Origin: VGCC01 sp044375955
GTDB taxonomy: Bacteria; Actinomycetota; Actinomycetes; S36-B12
Length of the DNA: 64,000 nt
Assembly (NCBI GenBank): GCA_044375955.1
Contig: JBILLS010000001.1
Span: forward strand, 186,001 to 250,000
Direction: 5' to 3'
Position numbers and translations under genes: made by a program. Below, piece by piece: positions 41,581 to 51,137 of this stretch; the stretch's first letter is position 1; every line of letters begins with the position of its first letter. Under the pieces are notes generated by a model. That model was not told the origin of the DNA and searched no databases. It saw only the letters and a program-made list of their open reading frames with translations.

Positions 41581-43437
41581 GTGGCGTTGAGCACCGGGGA
41601 GTCGCACGAAACTCTCCGCACTCTTCTGGATGTCACCGACCTGGTCGAATTCCTGGAGCGCGGTGAATCGGTGTCCGGGGTGCAGCGAGTTGTGGCAGAG
41701 ACTGCGCCGCTTCTCATGGAACGCGAGCACACCTCATGTGTCCTGCTCGATCGCCGGCGTGGGGTTTTCGTCGAATTGGCGCCGGGGGAGGTCGAAATCC
41801 TTATCCAGCACGGTGCGCGCTCCACATCCATCCACTCTCGGGATGCCGTAGCCGACGCAGCTCGCGGGATGATCAACCGCGCCGGCTCCGCGCCAGCGGT
41901 TGTCATTGACGAGCACGTAACGCTGGTATTCCTCGGCGCTCTCTGGATCAATGACGCGTTGATGATCGCTGCTCGGCAGGCTCATGCGCAAGGTGCACGG
42001 ATCGTCGACTTTCTCTACGACCTGACCCCGGTCACGGAGGCTGGCCACACCGCGGCAGTCAACAGACTCTTCGACCGTTACCTCACCCTGATCGCACAGG
42101 TTGCGAGCAGGGTGCCCGCGATCAGTCGCTCGAGCAGGAGCGATTTCGAAGCCTGGACCCGCACGCATGGCCTGCCTACACCCCCCGGAGAGCCGACATG
42201 CCTGCCATGCGGCCTCACTCCCGATGGTCGTGACCTTTCCATCCGGCCCTGGCCGCGTCCGTACGTGTTGTTCGTGGGCACCGTGGAATCGCGTAAGAAC
42301 CACGCCCTGGCCTTACGGGCCTGGCGGCAACTCGTCGATCGACACGGCGAGCGAAACGTGCCGGACCTCGTGTGCGTGGGACGTCTTGGCTGGAACGCAG
42401 GGCCGTTCCTCCGCGAATTCGTTCACTCCCGTGGGCTGGAGGGGAAGGTCAGCGTCCTCTCCGGCGGTGTCGAGGACGAGCACTTGGCGCGGTTCTACGC
42501 GCACGCGGATTTCACTCTCTATCCGAGCGCCCAGGAGGGGTGGGGACTTCCAGTGAGTGAATCGCTGGCCTTCGGGAAAGTTCCGGTTGTGGCTCGCAAC
42601 TCCTCCCTGCCGGAGGCCGGCGGGGGTCTGGCTCTCTATTTCGAGTCCAACGAGCTCACGAGCCTTGTCTGCAGCGTCGAGGAGGCAATGGACCCCGACC
42701 TCCGGAGAGAACGTGAGGCACGTATCCGCGAGAGCCCGCCCTCGGCGTGGACCTGGAACGATGTGGCGCACGTCCTCGCAGGGGAGATCGACTTGGCCGA
42801 ACGGAGACCACAGGTGTACCCGACTATAGAACTCGGGCGCGAGTATGTGCTCGCTGTTCCGGGACCTGCACCCGACGAGGGGTATGCAGATCGTTATCGC
42901 GACTATCTCGTGCGTGATGGGCTCACCCCGCTCTTGCGGCAGCCGCGGGGTGACCGTGATTACGAGGTAATCGACGCTGCCGTGATCGGTGCGATCGGCT
43001 CGCCGCAGTCCTGGGGGTACGAAGTCCGCCCCGGCCGTTACGTGGAGGTGCGGTTCACCCGGCCCACATCGGGACCGCTGGTCGTCTTGATGGCCACGCG
43101 TGCGATGCCGGGCAAGGTGTTCGTCGAAATGACAGGACCTGGTGGCCCGGTTCTCCAGGACCTTTATCTCGGTTCGGTTCTGACCATACTGTGCGGCGAT
43201 GGACTCGTGGGTGAGCCGGCCCAGGCTCTGGTGCGTGTCGTCGATGCCTCGGACTCGATCGAGGGATTCCTGGGCATCCGCTCCTTAGTCGTCCTTCGCG
43301 CTGACGACAAGGATGCTCGTATCGTCGCCCTCGAATCAGCGGCGGATGCCCTGCGTCAGGAGTTGGACTTCATCCAGGGCACTCGATCCTGGAAGGTCAC
43401 TGCACCCCTTCGCAAATGGAAGGGGCGCGGCGCGTAG
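41581..43437 (+). CDS. GT4-type glycosyltransferase with C-terminal extension
   Basis: The 618-residue protein (GTG 41581) has a GT-B N-domain, then RPYVLFVGTVESRKNHALAL, CVGRLGWNAGPF and the EX7E-type loop SAQEGWGLPVSESLAFGKVPV. A further 190 residues form an extra beta domain (VRFTRPTSGPLVVLMATR), and the end is a short helix plus TRSWKVTAPLRKWKGR, a tail shared with the glycosyltransferase at 51.1 kb. Function: addition of a hexose to the nascent glycan; donor unknown. Confidence 0.88.
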   Translation: MALSTGESHETLRTLLDVTDLVEFLERGESVSGVQRVVAETAPLLMEREHTSCVLLDRRRGVFVELAPGEVEILIQHGARSTSIHSRDAVADAARGMINRAGSAPAVVIDEHVTLVFLGALWINDALMIAARQAHAQGARIVDFLYDLTPVTEAGHTAAVNRLFDRYLTLIAQVASRVPAISRSSRSDFEAWTRTHGLPTPPGEPTCLPCGLTPDGRDLSIRPWPRPYVLFVGTVESRKNHALALRAWRQLVDRHGERNVPDLVCVGRLGWNAGPFLREFVHSRGLEGKVSVLSGGVEDEHLARFYAHADFTLYPSAQEGWGLPVSESLAFGKVPVVARNSSLPEAGGGLALYFESNELTSLVCSVEEAMDPDLRREREARIRESPPSAWTWNDVAHVLAGEIDLAERRPQVYPTIELGREYVLAVPGPAPDEGYADRYRDYLVRDGLTPLLRQPRGDRDYEVIDAAVIGAIGSPQSWGYEVRPGRYVEVRFTRPTSGPLVVLMATRAMPGKVFVEMTGPGGPVLQDLYLGSVLTILCGDGLVGEPAQALVRVVDASDSIEGFLGIRSLVVLRADDKDARIVALESAADALRQELDFIQGTRSWKVTAPLRKWKGRGA

Positions 43438-43438
43438 G

Positions 43439-44692
43439 TCAGCGCTTCTTCGGCTTCTTAGGGGCTGCCTGCACGTTGATCGTGTAGGTCGCCTGCGTAC
43501 CCCCGAGGGTGGACCCATTGCCGACAGACGTCGCCGTGATGGCGCATGTCCCGGCGCCCAACACCGTCACTGTTCCCCCATCTATGGCGCAGGGGCCTGC
43601 CACGTTGAGTGTGACCGGGTTACCGGAGCGCGCAGTCGGAGTTAGAGCGACGGAACTCCCTGCTGTGAGGGCGCCGACCACCCCCGGTCCCCACGCAGCT
43701 GAACCGGCTGGGGTCACGGTGATCGTGTCCGCAGTGGGCGCCGGTTGAACGGTCACCACTTGGGTGTCCGTCTCGGAGATAGAGAAGTTGGCTGAGGAGT
43801 ACGACACGCCAACTGTCTGAACTCCCGTTTGGGTGGGGGTCCACGTTGTGGAGCCGACGCCGTTGGCGATCGGGCGCGAACCACCCATCGGGTAGCTGAT
43901 GATGCCCTGTGTGTTCAGGTTGAAGGCGACGCTCCCGCCGTTGGCGGTCTGATAGATCGAGTTGATGACAGCCGAAACCGTTGTAGGGGCGCCGACGTAG
44001 ATTACCGGCGGCATCTGCAGAGACACCGCCTGGGGTCCGGCAACCACGGGAAGTTGCGCCGGGGATGTCGAACCGCCGAACGCCGCAGTCGCCGGCGTGT
44101 AGGTCGCGGTAAGCGACTGACCGACGGTGGTCGGCGTCCACGCGATACTTGCCGACGCGAGCCCGGGGGTGGAGGTCGGAGAGAGCGTTCCCGTTGCCAG
44201 GGTGCTCTGGAATTGATTGCGCACCGTGATGGTTCCACTCGGCGTGATCGCACCCGAGAGGGCCTTGACCTGAGCGGTCAGGGTCGCCTGGGCGTTGTTC
44301 TCGACTTCACCGGGAGCGAGGAGCGTCGTGACCGTGGGCATTGCGGACACCGTGATGGTGGCCGTGTCGACGGTTGCGCCGCCACTGGTCGCTGTCACTG
44401 TCCATGTGCCCGGGAGGTTCGGGGTCCAGTTGAGGTAGCCGAAGCCGGCGGAGTTCACTGACGTTGAGCCGGCATTGGTTCCCGAGGCCGCACTGCTGAA
44501 GGTGATCGTCGCTGCTTGTCCGGCGAGTTTGGGAGCCCTGAGGATCACAGTCTGCTGGGTACCCACCAGGCCGTTGGGGGTCGCCACCCACGTGTTGCCC
44601 GAGAGCGGGCTGCTCGCGGCGGGCGAGACCACGGCAGCGCCAACAAACACGGCTGCGGCCGCGGATGCGAGGAATACACGGGAACGACCCAC
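43439..44692 (-). CDS. Secreted Ig-like repeat protein (tandem paralogue 1)
   Basis: The 417-residue product starts at GTG 44692, after a strong AGGAGG. Signal peptide MGRSRVFLASAAAAVFVGAA ends near PAAS-S. It consists of about four Ig-like beta modules (TWVATPNGLVGTQQTVILRA; SGTITVRNQF; VIYVGAPTTVSAVI; VTLNVAGPCAIDGG) and a basic C-terminal tail APKKPKKR. It shares architecture with the gene at 44.8–46.0 kb. No lipobox or LPXTG. Confidence 0.84.
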   Translation of the reverse strand: MGRSRVFLASAAAAVFVGAAVVSPAASSPLSGNTWVATPNGLVGTQQTVILRAPKLAGQAATITFSSAASGTNAGSTSVNSAGFGYLNWTPNLPGTWTVTATSGGATVDTATITVSAMPTVTTLLAPGEVENNAQATLTAQVKALSGAITPSGTITVRNQFQSTLATGTLSPTSTPGLASASIAWTPTTVGQSLTATYTPATAAFGGSTSPAQLPVVAGPQAVSLQMPPVIYVGAPTTVSAVINSIYQTANGGSVAFNLNTQGIISYPMGGSRPIANGVGSTTWTPTQTGVQTVGVSYSSANFSISETDTQVVTVQPAPTADTITVTPAGSAAWGPGVVGALTAGSSVALTPTARSGNPVTLNVAGPCAIDGGTVTVLGAGTCAITATSVGNGSTLGGTQATYTINVQAAPKKPKKR

Positions 44693-44785
44693 GGGAACCT
44701 CCTGGGGAAGGGGTTACAGATGTTACTGGAGGGGCAGGGGTTCTGTCACCTCGCCCTCGAGTCCCTCCCATCAAGGGGCCGGCCG

Positions 44786-46012
44786 CTACCTCCTAGGCCG
44801 AACCGGCCTCGGTGAGGACGTGACCGTCACCGTGTAGGTGTTCGTGTCCGCCGTCAGGGTGCCCGAGCCGAACGAGGTCGCAGTCACTACGCACTGGCCG
44901 GCCGCGAGCGTCTGCAGGGTGGATCCATTGATGACGCAGGGTCCGGATTCACTCAAGACAACCGGCGACCCGGACTGAGCGGTTGCCGAAAGTGCCGTCG
45001 AGGTTCCGACGCCGAGGCTAATGGGGAGTCCTGGATTCCACGCGGGGGCACCGCCCACCGGGTCCACCGTGATGACGTCACTGGGCTTGGCGGGCTGGAT
45101 GTTCACCGGCTGCTGGGACGTCCCACTGACCGCCCCGTTGTTGCTTGAGAACTGGGTGCTGATCACGTGGTTACCCCCGGCAGGCGGCGTCCAGGTCGCC
45201 GCGACGCCTCCCGTGGCATTCGTGGGTGTCGAACCAATGACGCCGTTGCCATCGAAGAAGAAGGAGGCACTACCCGCGGGCACGCCGGTACCCGTCTGCG
45301 CTCCGATCACCGTCGGCGTGCCGACGTAGAGCACGGGTGGGAAGCGCAGCGCCACGGTCACAACCGACGAGGTGGTCTGTGGTTGCTCAGGGGCGCCGGT
45401 CGACGCACCGAACGCGGTGGAGGACGGCAGGTATGTCGCCGACACGCTTTGCCCACCCGTCGGGGTCCACTGCACATTCGCGCTGGATGTGGCCCCGGAG
45501 AGGGGCGACAGGGTCGCCGAACCAAGGACTGCCTGGTTCTGGTTGACGAGGGTCACGGTCCCTGCAGGGGGGATGATTCCCCCGAGTGCTGTGACCGCCA
45601 CTGTGACGTTGTTGGTCACACCCGTCTGGACCTGGTTGGGAATGAGGGCTGTGGTGATCGTGGGCATAGGCACCACGGAAATCGTCGTCGAGCCGGATGA
45701 CACCGCGCTCCCGAGAGCGGAGACCGTCCATGCACCGGCACTCGTCGGCGTCCATGCGAGCGACCCCAAACCCTGAGAGTTCAGCGTCGTCTGACCCGCG
45801 TTGGAAATCGCCCCGGACGTGAAGCCGATCGTAACGACCTGGTTCGCGAGCGTCGGTGCGCTGATGACGATCGTCTGCTGCACGCCCACGACCCCGTTGG
45901 GTGTTGCGATAAAGCCCGAGGCCGCCTGCGCCGGGCCCGAAACGATGAACCCGGACCCAAGTACGAGCAGAGCAGCAGCTGAGAGAGACGCGAGTCGTGA
46001 ACGTAGATACAT
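44786..46012 (-). CDS. Secreted Ig-like repeat protein (tandem paralogue 2)
   Basis: The 408-residue product (ATG 46012, AAGGGG upstream) has a signal peptide ending AQA-A (about 31) and Ig-like modules that align with the 43.4-kb paralogue (GFIATPNGVVGVQQTIVISA; VVLSESGPCVINGS), ending in an Arg/Pro tail PRPVRPRR. The two clearly arose by duplication but have diverged. Surface location and a structural or adhesin role are inferred. Confidence 0.84.
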   Translation of the reverse strand: MYLRSRLASLSAAALLVLGSGFIVSGPAQAASGFIATPNGVVGVQQTIVISAPTLANQVVTIGFTSGAISNAGQTTLNSQGLGSLAWTPTSAGAWTVSALGSAVSSGSTTISVVPMPTITTALIPNQVQTGVTNNVTVAVTALGGIIPPAGTVTLVNQNQAVLGSATLSPLSGATSSANVQWTPTGGQSVSATYLPSSTAFGASTGAPEQPQTTSSVVTVALRFPPVLYVGTPTVIGAQTGTGVPAGSASFFFDGNGVIGSTPTNATGGVAATWTPPAGGNHVISTQFSSNNGAVSGTSQQPVNIQPAKPSDVITVDPVGGAPAWNPGLPISLGVGTSTALSATAQSGSPVVLSESGPCVINGSTLQTLAAGQCVVTATSFGSGTLTADTNTYTVTVTSSPRPVRPRR

Positions 46013-46140
46013 GGCCAGCCCCTTCGGCGAACGTTGCTACTGAGGGTAGTACCCGAGAGCAGGAAAGTCCTGATTGGCGGATGCGAACCCATTGCCCCGA
46101 CGGCCCGGGTCTTTCGGGCTGGCTGACCTACGATGCTTGC

Positions 46141-47439
46141 GTGCCAGCTCCTAACCGAGTGTCTGTGTCGGCTTCCTGGTACCTGTCTGCCCTGGCGGTA
46201 GGGCTCGTGCTCGCCCGTTACGCGGGATACCTCTGGTACGAGGTGCCGGTGGTCTTCGGCCAGGCGGCCAACATCCTGGTGACCTTCGCCTTTTTCGCTG
46301 TAGCCCTACTCCTGTGGATCCCCGTGCGCGCGTCTTCGCGAGCGCGAGGGGGCCTCGCCTTGTTCCTCGGCCTGATGGCAGTTGCGTGGGTTGCCCACTT
46401 GGTCCTCTACCGGTACCACGGGGATTCCTTCAACTACACCGCTCTCCTATACCTGCCGATCCTCGTCATGGTCTGGTGGAAGCCGCCGTCGGCACGTGAG
46501 GCATGGACCGCGGTGTCGGCATTCGCCTGGACGGCCTCTTTGGTTCTCGTCGTGACCAGAGTTCTCGAGGCGGTGGGGAGCCTGGACATCAAACAGCAAA
46601 TGCAGGGGGTAATTGCGTTCGACGAGGAGAGGTACTTCCTCCCCTTCAACGAGGCCCTCGGTATAGATGGTCGATGGCCGGGGCCGTTCGGGCACAACGG
46701 CGACACCGCCATGATGGGTGCCCTACTCGTCGTCATCGCGTTCGCCCACTGGCGCCGTTCCTCCTGGGTCTTTCTCACGGTGGGTGTGGGGACACTGCTC
46801 CTCACCGACGGCCGCGCATCGATCGGTGCGATGGTGGCGGGCCTCGTCGTGATTGCCAGTCTCACCACGTCCGGCCCCTTCGCCAGAATTCCTCGCTGGG
46901 TTCGGATCACCGCTGGCAGTGTCGTGCTTGTCGCCGGTGCGATCTTCATGGCACTCCGGCCGGCGGGAGTGACGGGGCGGGACAGCATCTGGCCGGCGTT
47001 TCTCGACCTGTGGGCCTCCTCTCCGTGGATCGGCGTTGGAGGAATAGGTATCGCGACCGAGGGAGGGATCGCCCAACAGTTCGGCCATGGGCACAGCCTC
47101 TACATCGATGAACTCGCTCGCTGGGGCCTCGTCGGGTTCCTCACGCAATTCACGGCAATTGCTGTCGGACTCATCATTGCCGCTCGAGCTGCCGGTCGTG
47201 GTGTTCCAGGACCCATCGCCGTGATGCTCGCATTCCTCATCACGGGCATCACCGAGCCGCGGAACAGCTGGATCGAACCGTCCATGACCGGATTCCTGCT
47301 GATCCTCATGACCCTAACCGCATCCGGAATCCTCGACCGCGGATCCGTGGACGCCGGGAGGGCGTCAGCCGGAGACCTAGACTCGCAGCGTGCTCGGGGA
47401 GTTGTATCGACGACGGGCCCTGATCTGGGCATTCGCTAA
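46141..47439 (+). CDS. Wzy/WaaL-type (O-antigen ligase-like) membrane protein
   Basis: From GTG 46141 (MPAPNRVSVSASWYLSALAV), 432 residues with about 11 helices and the large loop between helices that carries the O-antigen ligase/polymerase signature (GPFGHNGDTAMMGALLV; GHGHSLYIDELARWGLVGF). It would polymerise or ligate the polyprenyl-linked glycan. The stop lies inside the next gene (50-bp overlap), so wzm may be translationally coupled. Confidence 0.82.
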   Translation: MPAPNRVSVSASWYLSALAVGLVLARYAGYLWYEVPVVFGQAANILVTFAFFAVALLLWIPVRASSRARGGLALFLGLMAVAWVAHLVLYRYHGDSFNYTALLYLPILVMVWWKPPSAREAWTAVSAFAWTASLVLVVTRVLEAVGSLDIKQQMQGVIAFDEERYFLPFNEALGIDGRWPGPFGHNGDTAMMGALLVVIAFAHWRRSSWVFLTVGVGTLLLTDGRASIGAMVAGLVVIASLTTSGPFARIPRWVRITAGSVVLVAGAIFMALRPAGVTGRDSIWPAFLDLWASSPWIGVGGIGIATEGGIAQQFGHGHSLYIDELARWGLVGFLTQFTAIAVGLIIAARAAGRGVPGPIAVMLAFLITGITEPRNSWIEPSMTGFLLILMTLTASGILDRGSVDAGRASAGDLDSQRARGVVSTTGPDLGIR

Positions 47440-48190
47440 CCGCGACTTCGCAACCCGATACCGGTCCTCCATCCTCGGATGGGCGTGGTCGCTCATGCAG
47501 CCGCTGGCGACCCTTCTCGTTTATGCGGCTGTTTTCAGCCTGGTATTCCGCATCCAGGCCCCGCCCCTCGGTTCAGACCCCGACAGGACGAATTTCGCGG
47601 CCTTCCTCTTCACGGGCATGGTGGCCTTCAACCTGTTCTCCAGCCTGCTCATGCTGTCTATGACCCAGCTGAAGTCGAATGGTGAGCTGCTGCGCAAGGT
47701 GCACTTTCCAGCCTGGACACCCATCCTGGGCGCCAGCGTGGTGCAACTTGTCCAGGTTGGACTCGAACTCGTCGTTCTGGTCGGCATGTACCTGTGGCTG
47801 GGCAACATCGGCATCAGCTGGTTGCTCGTGCTCCCCGTCCTCCTTGCTACCGCGCTCTTCGGGCAAGGCGTCGGCCTGCTGCTTACGGTCCTCAATGCCC
47901 GCTACGGAGATGTGCAATACATCGTTCAGGTGGTGCTGCAAGCCCTCTACTTCCTCACCCCGATCCTCTACCCCTTGTCCCTGGTTCAGGGAACTGCGGA
48001 TTGGCTCGCGGTGATTGTGGAGGCCAACCCGCTCACCTGGTTCGTCGAGACCATGCACCAGATCATGTATTCGCTCGTGGTTCCCGAGTGGTGGGTGGTT
48101 CCGGGGCTGCTTGCGCTCGGGTTCGCAGTCTTCTGGCTGGGCTTCACCGTGTTCAACCGCACGAGCGAGGACATCGGAGAACTGCTATGA
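47390..48190 (+). CDS. wzm: Polysaccharide ABC exporter permease (Wzm-like)
   Basis: The 266-residue product (GTG 47390) is an ABC2-type permease: cytoplasmic N terminus (RYRSSILGWAWSLMQPL, the family signature) then six helices. It pairs with the ATPase encoded immediately downstream; the genes overlap as ATGA at 48187. It overlaps the Wzy-like gene by 50 bp. Confidence 0.93.
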   Translation: MLGELYRRRALIWAFANRDFATRYRSSILGWAWSLMQPLATLLVYAAVFSLVFRIQAPPLGSDPDRTNFAAFLFTGMVAFNLFSSLLMLSMTQLKSNGELLRKVHFPAWTPILGASVVQLVQVGLELVVLVGMYLWLGNIGISWLLVLPVLLATALFGQGVGLLLTVLNARYGDVQYIVQVVLQALYFLTPILYPLSLVQGTADWLAVIVEANPLTWFVETMHQIMYSLVVPEWWVVPGLLALGFAVFWLGFTVFNRTSEDIGELL

Positions 48191-49404
48191 GCCAACAGAT
48201 GGCGGTGCAGCTGACCGGTGTGGGCAAGCGATTCATGCGCCACGCCGATCGCCGCAGCACTCTCAAGGAGCGCATAGTCCGAGGTCGTTCCCGCACGACA
48301 CAGGACTTCTGGGCCGTTCGCGACGTGAACCTGGACATCCCGCGCGGGAGCGTCTACGGGCTGATTGGCCATAACGGATCGGGTAAGTCAACGCTGCTGA
48401 AGCTCATCACCGGCATCTACCGCCCGACCGAGGGACGCATCACTGCTCACGGCCGAGTTGCCGCGCTCATCGAGCTCGGTGCTGGTTTCCACCCCGATAT
48501 GACCGGACGCGAGAACATCCGCCTCAATGGTTCGATCCTCGGGCTGAGCAGGTCGGAAATCAACGAGGCGATGGACACCATCATCGACTTTTCCGGCCTG
48601 CACGAATTCATCGACGATCCGGTCAAGCACTATTCGAGTGGCATGTACGTTCGATTGGGCTTCTCGGTGGCCGTCCACATGCGCCCCGACGTGCTGCTTG
48701 TCGACGAGGTCCTCGCAGTTGGAGATGAAGAGTTCCAACGCAAGTGCTTCGACTACCTCTACACCCTGCGTAAGGAGGGACGCACGATCATCGTCGTGAG
48801 CCACGGTCTGGGTCAACTCGAGGGACTCTGCGACGAAGTCGCGTGGCTGGACCATGGCGCGGTCCAGGAGATCGGCGCTCCCACATCGGTCATCGCTTCT
48901 TACCTTCATAAGGTCAACGCCGATGAAGCGCGCGGCAAGGCGGGCGCCGCTGCTCACAGGTCCGACGACACGATGCGTGCCGGCAACGGGAGCATCCGCT
49001 GCACCGGAATACGACTGATCAGCGCCCAACGCGCCCCCCTCGATCACGCGGAGACGGGCACCACGGTCGGTCTGTCAGTGGACCTGCGCTGCTTCGAGCA
49101 GGTACTCGGCCCGAACATCCGTTTCGCAATTCAGCACGAGACGGGTCCGCTGGTCTCGATGGTCAGCAACCATCGCCGAGGGATCGACTTCGGGTATGTC
49201 GACGGCAGCCACACCGTGACCGCGTTTCTCACCGACAATCCGCTGCTCCCGGGCCGTTACCGCGTCCATGTGGACGTCTTCGATCACACGGGCAGTGTGC
49301 TGATTGATAACTGGGATGATGCACTCGAGTTCACCGTGCGCAGTCCTCGAGGCGAGATCGGTCAAGGGGTTGTCGAGTTGCCGTTCACCTACGAGATCAC
49401 CTGA
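48187..49404 (+). CDS. wzt: Polysaccharide ABC exporter ATPase with C-terminal glycan-binding domain (Wzt-like)
   Basis: The 405-residue product has Walker A GHNGSGKST (about 60–68), signature YSSGMYVRLGFSVA, Walker B VLLVDEVLAVGD and switch His in VVSHG. After about residue 265 a separate domain of about 140 residues (TGIRLISAQRAPLDHAETGT, VHVDVFDHTGSVLIDNWDD) matches the Wzt C-terminal carbohydrate-binding module that recognises capped O-glycans. This predicts that the exported glycan carries a terminal recognition group. Confidence 0.93.
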   Translation: MSQQMAVQLTGVGKRFMRHADRRSTLKERIVRGRSRTTQDFWAVRDVNLDIPRGSVYGLIGHNGSGKSTLLKLITGIYRPTEGRITAHGRVAALIELGAGFHPDMTGRENIRLNGSILGLSRSEINEAMDTIIDFSGLHEFIDDPVKHYSSGMYVRLGFSVAVHMRPDVLLVDEVLAVGDEEFQRKCFDYLYTLRKEGRTIIVVSHGLGQLEGLCDEVAWLDHGAVQEIGAPTSVIASYLHKVNADEARGKAGAAAHRSDDTMRAGNGSIRCTGIRLISAQRAPLDHAETGTTVGLSVDLRCFEQVLGPNIRFAIQHETGPLVSMVSNHRRGIDFGYVDGSHTVTAFLTDNPLLPGRYRVHVDVFDHTGSVLIDNWDDALEFTVRSPRGEIGQGVVELPFTYEIT

Positions 49405-49406
49405 CC

Positions 49407-51137
49407 GTGCACCTGGCAGAAACCCACCCCCTGATTCGCGCAAGGCGCCGCGCTGGGCGCATCAAGCGCTGGATCAAGCGACGTTGGTGGGAGCGGCGAA
49501 TCGGTGAGCAGTACAAGGCATGGCTGGCTGATTCCCGGACACGTGAGTCGAGTTCGGTGGATAACGTGATCCCCATCGCAGTGATCGTTCCCGTCTTCAA
49601 TCCGCCGGTCCGCTTCCTTCACGAGTGCCTGGACAGCGTGTGTGTGCAGTCGGCTCGAAACTGGCAGTTGATCGTGAGTGATGATGGCTCGAGCGACCCC
49701 GACGTGGTCACCTTCCTGGACGAATTCACCCGCACGCACGAGCAGGATCGGCGGATCGTCGTCATCCGAGCCGCCAATGGGGGGATATCGGCGGCGCAGA
49801 ATCGCGGACTTGAAGCAGTGACCTGCGACTACTTTGGATGGCTCGACCACGATGATCAACTCGATCCCCGAGCCATCGAGATGATGAGCGAGGTGATCCA
49901 CGGGGAGGCTCCTCGCCCACAGGTGGTCTACTCGGACGAAGACAAGATCGATTCCGCTGGTCGACACTACGAGCTGTACTGCAAACCCGATTTCTCACCG
50001 GAATTGCTCCTGACTCAGATGTATCTGTGTCATTTCACCGTCTTCGAAACGGCCCTGGTGCGTCGTCACGCAGGCTTCCGCAGCTCCATGGATGGCGCCC
50101 AGGATTTCGACCTCGCCCTCCGGTTGCTGCCCGAGCTGACCCGGGTGACACATATCCCGAAACCGCTGTACCACTGGCGTGCATGGAGTCAGTCGACGGC
50201 GCTCACCATCGATGCCAAGCCGTGGGCGCAGTCAGCTGGAGCAGCAGCACTTCAGGCCTACCTGGACGGCCAGGGCGGCGGTGTTGTTCAGGCCAGCCGA
50301 TACCCCGGACTCAATGACGTGCACCCGCGTGTCAGCACACCACCGCCCGTATCCGTGATCATCCCCACTATCGGGACACGGGATCGCGGTGCGGGAACCC
50401 GACTCGTGGACCGTGCGATCGCGACGCTGCGGGCAGCAGAGTCACACGTTCCTCTCGAGGTGATTGTGGTCACGACCGGTGAGCTCGACGCGATCCACGG
50501 TGCCGACTCTCAGGTGGTGTACCTACCCGACGGTGTGTTCAACTTCGCGGCAGCGATCAATCTCGGGCGCGCACATGCCCACGGTGAGTACCTACTCCTA
50601 CTCAACGACGATGTCACCGCGGACGCACCTGCACCGGTCACACGGATGCTCGAGATCGGTCAGCGCCCAGGCGTAGGTGCCGTCGGAGCCAAGCTGACGT
50701 ACCCCGACGGGCGACTACAACACGCGGGGATCGTGCTTCTCCCGAGCGGTCCCACACACGTCCACATCGGAAAGCCGGGAAACCACCCGGGTTACTTCGG
50801 ATCCACTCTCACCCCGCGCAACTACCTTGCCGTGACCGCGGCGGCCATGTTGACGCCTGTACGCGCGTTCGATGAGGTGGGCGGGTTCGACACCACTTTC
50901 GCGCGGGACTTCAATGATGTTGACTATTGCCTGCGCCTGTACTCGCATGGGTATCGCGTAGCGTGGACGCCCTACGCACACCTCACCCACCATGAGGGGG
51001 CTTCTATCGTGCGCAAGGCAGCCGACCCCGATGAGTTCCACGCATTCCAGAAGCGTTGGGGCGGTCACTACCCGGTCGACCCGTACTACTCACCCGCATT
51101 GAATCCTCGACTCGAGCGGATCTACGAGGCGCTATGA
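49407..51137 (+). CDS. Two-domain GT2 glycosyltransferase
   Basis: The 576-residue protein (GTG 49407) starts 2 bp after wzt. It contains two GT-A domains: the first (VIPIAVIVPVFNPPVRFLHE; WLDHDDQLDP with DXD) and the second (VSVIIPTIGTRD; YLLLLNDDVTAD; GFDTTFARDFNDVDYCLRLY). Such proteins usually add two sugars or act as a chain-elongating polymerase. The stop overlaps the next gene as ATGA. Confidence 0.93.
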   Translation: MHLAETHPLIRARRRAGRIKRWIKRRWWERRIGEQYKAWLADSRTRESSSVDNVIPIAVIVPVFNPPVRFLHECLDSVCVQSARNWQLIVSDDGSSDPDVVTFLDEFTRTHEQDRRIVVIRAANGGISAAQNRGLEAVTCDYFGWLDHDDQLDPRAIEMMSEVIHGEAPRPQVVYSDEDKIDSAGRHYELYCKPDFSPELLLTQMYLCHFTVFETALVRRHAGFRSSMDGAQDFDLALRLLPELTRVTHIPKPLYHWRAWSQSTALTIDAKPWAQSAGAAALQAYLDGQGGGVVQASRYPGLNDVHPRVSTPPPVSVIIPTIGTRDRGAGTRLVDRAIATLRAAESHVPLEVIVVTTGELDAIHGADSQVVYLPDGVFNFAAAINLGRAHAHGEYLLLLNDDVTADAPAPVTRMLEIGQRPGVGAVGAKLTYPDGRLQHAGIVLLPSGPTHVHIGKPGNHPGYFGSTLTPRNYLAVTAAAMLTPVRAFDEVGGFDTTFARDFNDVDYCLRLYSHGYRVAWTPYAHLTHHEGASIVRKAADPDEFHAFQKRWGGHYPVDPYYSPALNPRLERIYEAL

